Position numbers and translations under genes: made by a program
Shown here: positions 1 through 8,970 of the stretch, in pieces
Layout of the letters: each line of letters opens with the position of its first letter
How positions within the stretch are numbered: the first letter of the stretch is position 1
NCBI GenBank assembly: GCA_009763385.1
Contig: CM019822.1
Span: forward strand, 5,674,127-5,738,126
Source of the DNA: Coix lacryma-jobi var. lacryma-jobi
Lineage: Eukaryota; Streptophyta; Magnoliopsida; Poales; Poaceae
Direction: 5' to 3'
Length of the DNA: 64,000 nucleotides
Notes under the pieces: model-generated
What the model saw: only the letters and a program-made list of their open reading frames with translations
Database searches by the model: none
Told to the model about the DNA's origin: nothing

Positions 1-422
1 CGCATCTTGTTCACGATCGTTTGGAAACGAGCGAACAAAGCGTCAATCGTCTCTCCCTCCAACTGAACAAAGTTCTCGTACTCGCGCTTGTACGTCTCGA
101 AGAGTCTGGTCTTGACATGGGTTGTCCCCTCGTGATAGCTCTGAAGCTTCACCCAGATCTCTCGTGCTGTCTCAAGCTCAGAGACACACTCGAACTCAGG
201 AAGGGAGATGCTGGCCAAAAGAGCGTTACGGGCCTTTGAGTTGGCCTCGTGCTGGTCAATCTGGACCTGACCCACACGAGCCGCAAGGACCTCGTACTCA
301 GCATTCTCGCATATTTCCCAAACGGAAGAACTGATGCTGTTGAGGTAAGCACGCATCTGAATCTTCCAATAGGGATAGTTCATTCCATCAAACCACGGAG
401 CCTTGTCGTTCCCTCGTTCCAT
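1..422 (-). CDS. gag: Copia Gag, N-terminal part (UBN2-type capsid region), partial
   Basis: On the minus strand an uninterrupted frame begins with ATG at 422 and stays open to the window edge (about 140 codons). It starts MERGNDKAPWFDGMNYPYWK and continues with the W-x2-M-x-A-Y-L pattern and the later GTTHVKTRLFETYKREYENF stretch typical of the UBN2/DUF4219 Copia Gag, the structural protein that packages element RNA. The ATG lies about 48 bases beyond the primer-binding site, a short leader that supports this start. No frameshift or stop is visible in this part. The zinc knuckle and pol would lie outside the window. Unlike E2, this element opens with a classical Gag domain right after the leader. 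Confidence 0.88.
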   Translation of the reverse strand, partial: MERGNDKAPWFDGMNYPYWKIQMRAYLNSISSSVWEICENAEYEVLAARVGQVQIDQHEANSKARNALLASISLPEFECVSELETAREIWVKLQSYHEGTTHVKTRLFETYKREYENFVQLEGETIDALFARFQTIVNKM

Positions 423-470
423 GTCGCCCTTAGGATCCGAAACCGATTAAGGTAGAGAAGATCCTTAACC

Positions 471-485
471 GGCTCCGATACCAAT
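471..485 (-). other. E1 primer-binding site (initiator tRNA-Met)
   Basis: The minus strand reads ATTGGTATCGGAGCC directly after the LTR end. TGGTATCRGAGC is the usual complement of plant initiator tRNA-Met 3' sequence and primes minus-strand DNA synthesis. It fixes the orientation and the inner LTR boundary of E1. Confidence 0.9.
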
Positions 486-724
486 TCAAGGACCGGATTA
501 GCAACCAGAGGGGGGTGAATGGGAGCCTCAAATTCAACTCGTGAATCGAATGGCCCTTGTCCCAGAAAGTCAACCAAAAAATAAGACTCGAAACGACCAG
601 AGAGTTCACGACCTACAAGTAGGTGGATACCCTAGGAGATGTCCTAGTGGTACAGCGGAACCTCCGGAGAAACACCGAAACCAACTGCCAAAGCCTCGGA
701 CCAAAACTGCACAAACAGCAGGAT

Positions 725-1090
725 CGCGGACTCTCCGGGGTCAGGGTCCCGGACTGTCCGCCGTTAAGTCCCGGACTGTCCGCGACTGGGAGGCGGACTG
801 TCCGCTGGCCAAAACACAGAAACAGAATAGTTCTGCACAAGTCCTGTTCGAGTCCCGGACAGTCCGCGGTTTGAACGCCGGACTGTCCGTGGTTCTCGTG
901 AACAGTAAACCAGGAGCGTCCGATGCAGACCCTGTGCAGCGTCCGATGTGACCCCGGACTGTCCGCGGGTCACTGGCGGACTGTCCACCGGTCACGAGAC
1001 CGAGAATAGTATCGCCCTGCGCTGTTCTGACCTGACCGAGCCCCGAGTCCCGGACTGTCCGCCACTGAGACGGCGGACTGTCCGCGGATG
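725..1090 (-). repeat. E1 leader palindrome array (CGGACTGTCCGC type)
   Basis: The near-palindrome CGGAC-T/A-GTCCG recurs many times at irregular spacing inside the LTR downstream of the TATA box, so it would be transcribed. E4 carries the same type. E2 and E3 carry a different core (GACCGGACGC) at the equivalent place. Confidence 0.8.
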
Positions 1091-1685
1091 GGCAGAACGC
1101 AGGAAAAGCGCTCGGGACTAACTCCAAATCGATCGAAACTTCACCAAACCAAAAGGGACTTCGATCAAACTCCTCTCAAGTGTTCCTCTACGTGATAGGG
1201 TGCTAATCCTAAGAAATCATCGCACCAAATCAAGTCAATAGAGAGAAATCGGAGGATCACCGGAAAGGGAGAAGAAAAGAGGAACGAACACAAAATCGAC
1301 CCGATCTATGGATTCGTGAGGTTATAGGAGAAATCCTTCGGTGGAAAGAAGGAGCTCATGACCAAGAACAAATTGATTCAAGAGGAATCAAAAACCATCT
1401 CGTGGAGAGGAAGAACGAAGCAAATCTCCGGGACATGAAAACCGAAACGCGAAGAACACAACATAAACGCGAATCAAACGGGAATTTCAGCCGTGTGGCT
1501 ACCACACGAGACAATCGTGAGATTACGGTCTCACTTCCTGAAGTTCCCAAAACACAGAGACAAGATTGAGTTCGCTCTGCGGATCTCTAGCAGCGAGGTA
1601 TGATTAGAACCTAAGCGGGGGCTAGAGAGAGAAAGCTCAGGAACAAATGACTGCTAGGACGGAGAGAGAGGAGGGGTGCCTCTCT

Positions 1686-1693
1686 TATTTATA
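1686..1693 (-). promoter_or_regulatory. E1 LTR TATA box
   Basis: The minus strand reads TATAAATA within GCTATAAATAAGAG. It lies between the U3 hairpin array and the palindrome-rich leader, which is the expected core-promoter position in the LTR. Confidence 0.65.
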
Positions 1694-1948
1694 GCCTAAA
1701 CAATAATCCCCTTCTACTCCTAGATACAAGAGCGAAGCGGCCAACCCTAGGGGTATCCCGGTCCAACTCTGCTTCTCGATGATCCGACGGCCACGCGCCC
1801 ACCTCATCCTTAGCTTCGCCTCGACGCAAGCCTCAGGATGCCGCCACGTGCCGCCCCGTCGACCGCCGCGCCTACCTCGCGAATAGCCACGCCGCCGCGC
1901 CAGCCTCTTCACGTCGCCATGCGTCGACCGTCCTTTTTGCGGACCTCA

Positions 1949-2165
1949 CCCCCGGTTTTGAGGCCAAAACCGGGAAACCTGGGCCTTCCCCCGGTTTTGA
2001 GGCCGAAACCGGGAAACCTGTCCTCCGGCTGAGTTTTGTGGCCCAAACTCAGAAACCCGCGCGCCCAGGTTTTGAGGCCCAAACCTGGAAACCGTCCACG
2101 TCGAGTTTTGAGGCCCAAACTCGGAAACCGGCCACCCCGAGTTTTGAGGCCCAAACTCAGAAACC
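1949..2165 (-). repeat. E1 U3 hairpin array, six units
   Basis: Tandem units of roughly 35-40 bases each contain a short inverted repeat around the fixed core TTTTGAGGCCCAAA. Stem bases differ between units but remain paired: CCGG with CCGG, CTGAG with CTCAG, CCAGG with CCTGG, CCGAG with CTCGG. Confidence 0.85.
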
Positions 2166-2597
2166 GTCGAGGGTAGCTTTTCAAGGCTCAGCTACCGAAC
2201 CCGTGCCGTAGGCGGGATGTGGATTCCACACCCCGAGTTCCAGCACCGATGCCGGAGCATGTCCAGCCTCCACGCCGGGCACAGTGCATTCGCCATCCTT
2301 CTCGGCCTCCCGCCAAGTGTCACGACGCCATCACCTTCCTCCCGACTCGGCCGATGCACCGCACATCTCCCATGTACTCTTGCTTGTCAACGCCACGTGC
2401 TAGCTACCACAGCTGGTCCTCAGGTCTCCTGGTTCGTCGGTCCAAGCTCCACGTCCGCCCTTCTCCGCTCCCGGTCCGTCGGCACGGCACGTCCCTACTT
2501 GACCTTCACCTCACCTTCAACCACTGCCCGAGCTCCGCACCTACACATCAACACAGCCAAGAGACATGTTGCCCATTGACCGATCACTCATCACTCA

Positions 2598-2776
2598 GGA
2601 AGGGAACCACAAGGGCACATATCAACCTTGTGTTCTCAATAGCCCGGATTTGGAAAAGCATTAATCGCGTTGTAATCAATGAACTCTGGATATCCATCTC
2701 CAAACATGTTCCTTTGTATCCTGATCGTTGCGGGAGACACTCTGAAAGCAGATTGCGGGACATTTCCTGTTGTGCC
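2598..2776 (-). mobile_element. Element G (Gypsy), piece left of E2
   Basis: This 179-base piece between E1 and E2 continues the Gypsy gag reading frame found right of E2. Joining at the duplicated GTGCC keeps the frame open. Bases 2598-2636 lie beyond an in-frame TGA and their role is unclear. Confidence 0.8.
2637..2776 (-). pseudogene. Gypsy gag fragment, downstream half of split gene
   Basis: The minus strand continues the frame of the gag at 13527-14023 after the E2 insertion point and ends at TGA (2637-2639). The readable peptide includes RIQRNMFGDGYPEFIDY. The gene is broken by E2. The TGA may also be a later mutation, because a normal Gypsy Gag-Pol would continue further. Confidence 0.72.
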
Positions 2777-3177
2777 TGAAGGACCGAAAATGCTAAAGCA
2801 AGGCGACCAGAGGGGGGGTGAATGGGAGCATAAAATTTCTTCTCAGAAATTCCGGCCTTTGTCCCAATAAAATCAACCCCAAAGGTGAAGCCGACACGCG
2901 TGATGTCCACGACCCAAAAGAATGGGTGGATGTTCCCTAGGAACACAGCGGGACACCACAAAAGCTCCCTCTCCCAAATCCACGCAAGTCAACTAGTGAC
3001 AGGATGGAGTTTGGGTAACCTCAACCTCCCCCGAGCAACACGAGGGGGATTCAGGCTTTCTCGCAAAGCAGGAAGCCCGGTTTCTGTAGAGCACAGAGTC
3101 AGGAATCCAACGCAAAAAGCGGATCTCAAATCAGAGCTCGAACGCAAAAGACATGGACAAAAACGCACGCTGTCTGC

Positions 3178-3640
3178 ACTGACCGGACTCACTGCTGCGT
3201 CCGGTCAACAGGCACCGGACGCGTCCGGTCAGCTGATCAGCGTTCTGGGAGCTCTCTGTTCACGACCGGACGCAGCACCAGGGAGAGTCCGGTCACATGC
3301 ACAGTGTGTTCGGTCAGTGGTGAGAACGCGGTGAACAGTAACACCAGCGAGTCCGGTCACTCAACCCTAGGTGAGTCCGGTCAAAATCGCCCAGAGAAAA
3401 ATCCCCGGCCTTCAATGATCGGACGCATGGGATAGCGTCCGGTCGGTACAAGGCACGCGTCCGGTCAAGTCGCAGAGCCTGTTTCGCTTGGCCTTTCAAC
3501 GATCGGACGCACGGGACAGCGTTCGGTCGATACGAGGCGTGCGTCCGGTCACTCCGCGCGAGCTGGTCTGCGCTAGTGATCAAAGACCGGACTCTATCAG
3601 GGTGCGTCCGGTCGCTATGAAGAAGCGTCCGGTCACCCCG
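3178..3640 (-). repeat. E2 3' LTR leader repeats (GACCGGACGC type)
   Basis: GACCGGAC, GCGTCCGGTC and close variants recur in both orientations, forming many potential short stems. The block corresponds in position to the CGGACTGTCCG block of E1 and E4. Confidence 0.8.
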
Positions 3641-4235
3641 ACCAGCCCACTGTTCGTTCACCGAATCAACCTGATCTCCTTCAAATCAAAAGCACTAGGG
3701 CTCCAACTTCGTGTGAGGAGTCACAAGGATGTTAGTGAGCTACTCCTAAGAGATCATGGCTCGAACCTAACTCCAAATCGGTGAATCGAAGAAAACGGTG
3801 AAGAACGGGCAAGAACTTGATCCAAAACGAAATCCGCCCGATCTACTAGCTCGTGAGGAATTAGAGAAAATCCTTTGGTAAAAAGATGTCTCTCACGATG
3901 CTCTAGAAGATGGTTCAAACGGATTTGCGGATCTTCCCTCGAAACAAGAATTCTCGTGAAGATCGAAAGAGGGGAAAACGTGCAAACGCGAAGAACAAAA
4001 TCGCAAGACAAATTAAAGCACGAATTTGATCCTTGGACTCAGAGGAATGGATGATTCATTAAGCACTTGGTGTCGGGCTACAAGCCAATCCTAGCAACAC
4101 AAAACTTGGATGGCAAAAAGCTCAAGAACAAGAGCCAACTCTCCCTAACCCTAGCCTTCTCTCACAGGAACAAAATGAGAGAGACACCACCAAGAATTCT
4201 CCCAAGGATAGCGGCTGCCCTAGCAGCCCCCTTCA

Positions 4236-4243
4236 TATATATA
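4236..4243 (-). promoter_or_regulatory. E2 3' LTR TATA box
   Basis: TATATATA on the minus strand within GCGCCTATATATATGAAG, between the hairpin array and the leader repeats. The same site in the other LTR is at 12410-12417. Confidence 0.65.
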
Positions 4244-4492
4244 GGCGCACGTCCGAAGACCAAAACACCCTTACATTAAGCACTCAACCCAAATACCCCC
4301 CAGGGGTAAAACCATCCAGACTTGACAGTTTCGATCCGACGGCCACGCCCGCACATCTGGTAGCTTCGCCTCGACACGACCTCCCTGATGCCGCCACGTG
4401 TCGTCACGTCGACCATCGCGCCTTCTCACCGATAGCTTCGCCGCAACGCAAGCCTCTCGGTGCCGCCACGCGTCGACCGTCCTTTTGGACCT

Positions 4493-4672
4493 TCCCTGGT
4501 TTTGAGGCCCAAACCGGTAAACCCGCCAGCCCAGGTTTTGAGGCCCAAACCTGGCAAACCGTCCACCCCGAGTTTTGAGGCCCAAACTCGGAAACCCGCG
4601 TGCCCAGGTTTTGTGGCCCAAACCTGGAAACCGTCCATCCCGAGTTTTGAGGCCCAAACTCGGAAACCGTCG
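4493..4672 (-). repeat. E2 3' LTR hairpin array, five units
   Basis: Five tandem imperfect palindromes share the TTTTGAGGCCCAAA core, with stems alternating between CCAGG/CCTGG and CCGAG/CTCGG classes. One unit has TTTTGTGGCCC in the loop. Confidence 0.85.
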
Positions 4673-5319
4673 ATGGTAGCTTTTTGAGGCTCGGCTACCG
4701 AACCCGCACCGTAGACGGGATGTGGTTCGCACACCCCGACCACCGGCACCGATGCCGATGCATGTCTAGCCTCCACGCCGGGCACAACGCCTTTGCCTTC
4801 CTTCTTGACTTGGCCGACGGCACTTGCGCCGCACGCAAGCCCGTGTCCGACCTCCCGCCAAGTGACACGACTCCAGCGTCTTTCTCCCGACTCGGCCGAT
4901 GCACCGCACATCCTCATGTGCTCTCGCTCGCCGATGCCACGTGCCAGCTACCACAGCTGGTCCTCTGGCCCTCTGGTCTGTCAGTCCAAGCCTCACGTCC
5001 GCCCTTCACCGCTCTGGGTACATCGGCATGACACGTCCGTCGCACGGCACGCCCATCCTTCACCGCTCCCGATCCGTCGGCACAGCACGTCTCTACTTGA
5101 CCTTCACCTCGCCATAGACCACTGTATCCGAGCTCCATACCTGCACATCAACACAGCTAGGAGACACATGTCGCACACGCACACCAACACAGAAACACCG
5201 CACAACTCAACGCCACCGGTTAGTCATAAACATTAAGCTCATAGCTAGATATAGACTAAACCGGGTAAAAGCCTCAAACCTTCCTCATCAAAGTCAATCA
5301 TTCATCATATATATTCTCA

Positions 5320-5334
5320 ATCTCGCCCTTGATG
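5320..5334 (-). other. E2 polypurine tract
   Basis: The minus strand reads CATCAAGGGCGAGAT directly before the LTR start TGAGAAT. E3 has the closely similar CATCAAGGCGGAGAT at its own 3' LTR. It is the plus-strand priming site in this element type. Confidence 0.75.
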
Positions 5335-8300
5335 AATGCATTGACTAAAAATAAAACCACAAAGGAAGGGTTTGAAGGCAAGCCTCACTCAAGTGCCCAA
5401 AAGCCAAGCAAAAGCAAACACGAGGCTACTTGAGATGAGGAAGGATCATGAAAACTCCAAATAAAAGCTCTCGGTCCCGAAGGAAACGGGAAAAGCGGGC
5501 AAAGCCTCCACACAACCGAAGAGTTAAGAGAAACAAGAGTTTCATGAATCCCAAAAGGTACTCGAAAACCAATCTCCAATAAATTGTCAAACAATCATCA
5601 CAAAAGAGAGACCAAGGTACTTATCCACTTGGGTTTGGGTCAATTTCTCCCCCTTTTTCTCTTTCTCTTTCTCTTTCTCCCCCTTGATGATTGAATTGAC
5701 AAAAACTAGGCACAAGAGATGGTTTGAGATACCATAACCGAAAACTTGGTCCCCAAAGATATGGGCAACGGCTCAACGCAACCAAGCAAGAGATCGGAGC
5801 AACAACTCCCCAAAGAGCAAAACTCGATCACATAGAGCGAAAAATTTGGTTTCCAAAGATATGGGCAACGGCTCGACGCAACCAAGTCAAAAATAAGCTA
5901 GTCCTCAAGAAGAGGCAGAAAAGGCTCAACACCACTAGCTCAAGGCTCAATACCAATTGAGGCTGAATCAACGCATAAGAATGCAAAACTGATCACAAAC
6001 AGCCAAGAATTGGTGAAAACAGCTAGTTCCTCAAGACAGAGGCACATAGGCTCGACGCAACTAGCTGAAGGATCAATACCAATCGAAAATACCAAGCAAG
6101 AACTGCTAGTCCCTCTAGACAGAGGCAAAAACGGCTCAACACGACTAGCAGGCTCGATACCGACTGAGAAAACCCACAAGAGAAGCTCAACACTAAATGG
6201 AGCACAATCACTCGGAGCACGCGGAGAAGCAGCAAGACAAAAGCGACTCCCCCTGAAATCAAGCCTATATACAAAAGCTATGCAACAAAGCTCATGACAC
6301 CAATTGCATTCCATACCAAAAGATGGATACCAATTGAAACACATAAAAGAGCTATACCGAGTGAAGAAGAACATAAAAGAGCTAAACTCCCCCTTGCTCA
6401 AAGCTCTCCCCAAAATGCATGACTCCCCCTTTGTGCCAACACTAAAACTCCCCCTTGCAAACAGCTTCTCCCCCTTGACAAAAGGGAACATGCTGAGAGG
6501 TTTTGACATTTTTCACAAAGTTGACACAAACACAAGACAAGTCATCAACCAAAAGCATATGGGGGCAATGAAAAGCACTGAAAGTGACCACAAAGTGTAT
6601 CGGAGCTAGGGGTATGTACACTAAGCTAAAAATGCATGATATGCACAATGCAACAGCTTCAAGTGTATAGCAATCAGAATGAAAAGATGCTCAAAAGGGT
6701 GCTGCCCTGAAAGTGTAGCAATCAATACAAATGCTAGCAAAGGCTCAAACTGATCAAATGAATACGAAATATGAACAATTAATCATATGAGCAGTTTTAA
6801 GCCATTTGAAAAGGAGTCCACCACTAAAATAGCACTTACCATGAATAGACAGGAAATCGAGCAAGTGCTAACTCAAGTATAAAAGGTGAACTACCCCTAG
6901 CAAAGTTCAATCATCATGCAATAGAATGAAGCATAGACTTGTGTTATTTTTCAAATTTTATCGGAGATTGCAGCGGTATTAACACAAGTTCATATTAAAG
7001 CATGTGATTGCGAGAGGTTGAAAACATGGTCATTGCCTAACTTTTCAACCGGGCTAAGCCTATGCAACAAAAGCAATCGGAAGCTTAAAGCACCGGTTTC
7101 GGTCTTACACTACACGGCTCAAGTTTAACTCAAATGTGCAATGAGAAACAGTCTCGATACCGTGAGGTGCTGACACATGCAATCTCATCTCGATCTTTTC
7201 ATTTCACTAATACTTGGATCAAATTTTAAGCATAAGGTAAATATGAACAATCCAAGCAAGTGAATGACTCAGTGCAAGAGACATAGCAACCTAGCATACA
7301 AAAGATAGCACAAGTGATCTCAACACATTCTATCCATGCTAGTTGCCAATCTCAATGGTGAACAAATTAAAGGTTTCATAGTTGATTAGTCAAGTTCACC
7401 ATTTGCAAAATAGCTTAGCTCATAACAAGTATCAAGTGATCAAAAGGAGCCTAAGCTACAAGCATCATCATGAATAGACAGGGCATACCAACAAGAGCAT
7501 AATCTCATTCTCATTACTATATTCATGAAGCTCTAAAATGCAAGATATACATGATGAAATGCATGCAGAAGCTAGCCTAAAAAGGAAAACCCAAAACAAA
7601 AGGGTATCGGAGAAATCCAACTAAGATACAACAAGCAAAATGCTTCCCCAACTAAAAGGGAAACACACACCAAACTCACAAATAAAGAGCCAAGAAACTC
7701 TCAAGCGACAGCCAGCAAAAACCACATCGAAAAGACCACACAACAGAAGGGGGTCGAAGAAGAAGAGTACCAAACCCGAACTCAGAAGTGTGTCAGGGGT
7801 ACCTCATGATGCGCATGACCGCCTGCTGGTGTGATACCCGAGGGGACGCATGAATCTGCTGAACTCCGGGGCGCCTGCCTCGCCGAAGTCGTCTCCCCCT
7901 CGCCTGATGCTGTCGCTCGCACAGGTGCTGCTAGTGCTCGCTGGAGAGCTGCTCGAACGGAACTCCAAGTCATGGAAGAAGTCGGATCGGGTCCGTGAGC
8001 CGAAATGCTCTCTCCAGGCTCCTGTTCTCCTGCACACTCAAGGGCAGAAGAAACACAAGGCGTTGTCTCGTCCATTGTGACCTCAAGGTCTCCACGAAAA
8101 AGGTTAGTCACATAATAAGCATAAGGTGAACTCTCAACAAAAAGAGATCTACCAATGAATGATACCGCAAGGAGATCTGAACTCAACCTAGACAAGACTA
8201 CCATGCAACAGGATAAAGCACTGTATAGCAAAATGCAGCCTAAAGACATGATCAACCTAAACATAGCCTAAGCCTCAACACATGCTACAATGCAAGATAA

Positions 8301-8970
8301 TGATAGCAATAGATCCAAAAGCATGTAACATGATAAAATCGTGGAAAGGCTAGTGCTCAAACTAATCATATCAATAGGATACATGTAGCTACCCAAAACT
8401 AGCACCTGAAAAGTGACACCTAATGAACATCATACCTCTACAAGTAAAGCTCATGGAGAGGTATGGTAAAACATGGCATAATGTTCATAAGGATCACAGA
8501 CTAGCATGAAAAGTGGATATTCCACAAAAGCTATACACAAAGCTAGCATGACATGATATACAAGATAGCACATGCTAGACTAAAGCAAAACATGATACAA
8601 AAGAAAATGTACATGTAAAAACTATACAAGTGAGCATATGAGAGACCATCTCATACCATAAGACATAGCACATGGATGTACAAGGTATGAGTGTATAAGA
8701 AAGCTCACCAAACTGCAAAAGCCTCTTTGGAGGCAAATCTAAGCGGGGTGTAGAGAACCATCAACTCTTGATCACATCTAAAAGATCAAGCTCCATCATG
8801 CGCATGTTCTCCACCCCGCGTCCTCATATCTACACATAAGAGGACAAGGTATCCCGAGTCTTGGATCCCGAAGGGTTAGCAAGCATATACTTGGGAACCC
8901 AAGACTTGGTCACAAAACTCAACTTATCTTGTGGGTTAGCATGATGCAAATGTTGATTCAAATGCAATTG
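5335..8970 (-). other. E2 internal spacer without long ORF
   Basis: This stretch lies between the gag-like ORF and the polypurine tract and has no supported gene. It holds CT-rich and CCCCCTT-type tracts near 5650-5690 and 6385-6480 (purine-rich GGGGGAG on the element strand), and about three degenerate copies of a unit with CTAGTYCCTC...AGACAGAGGC near 5930-6180. Positions about 6890-7260 clearly resemble, in inverse orientation, 20040-20340 in E3. That resemblance ties the two elements to one family. Confidence 0.8.

Larger units (their letters stand above)
1..2597 (-). mobile_element. Element E1: Copia-type LTR retrotransposon, 5' end (truncated by window edge)
   Basis: Reading the minus strand, an LTR (2597 down to 486) is followed by a primer-binding site matching the 3' end of initiator tRNA-Met (485-471) and then by a gag open frame that runs off the window at base 1. 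The LTR resembles those of E2-E4 (hairpin array, TATA, GGAC palindromes), so all four belong to one broad SIRE/Maximus-like Copia lineage; that placement is inference. It lies directly beside the 3' part of the interrupted Gypsy gag (2598-2776), so it inserted into element G. Its other LTR is outside the window, so its target-site duplication cannot be checked. Confidence 0.85.
486..2597 (-). repeat. E1 5' LTR
   Basis: The inner end lies against the primer-binding site and the outer end reads TGAGTGATGAG on the minus strand. The inner terminus shows GA where CA is expected (plus strand starts TCAAGGACC where E2 and E4 have TGAAGGACC), so this end is mutated. In transcription order it holds a U3 with hairpin array, a TATA box near 1690 and a leader with GGAC/GTCC palindromes. 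Confidence 0.82.
2777..5319 (-). repeat. E2 3' LTR
   Basis: This 2543-base LTR is nearly collinear with 10951-13526. It has five hairpin units against six in the other copy, which accounts for most of the 33-base length difference. Its boundaries are TG/CA and it abuts the polypurine tract on the internal side. Confidence 0.93.

Noticed and set aside
740..1127. ORFs made of repeated RTVRDS/GQSG-like peptides
   Set aside because: They are translations of the palindromic leader repeats in several frames, not protein genes.
1949..2165. CRISPR-like regular array of short palindromic repeats
   Set aside because: The window is plant nuclear DNA, the arrays lie inside LTRs and vary between LTR copies, and there are no unique spacers or cas genes.
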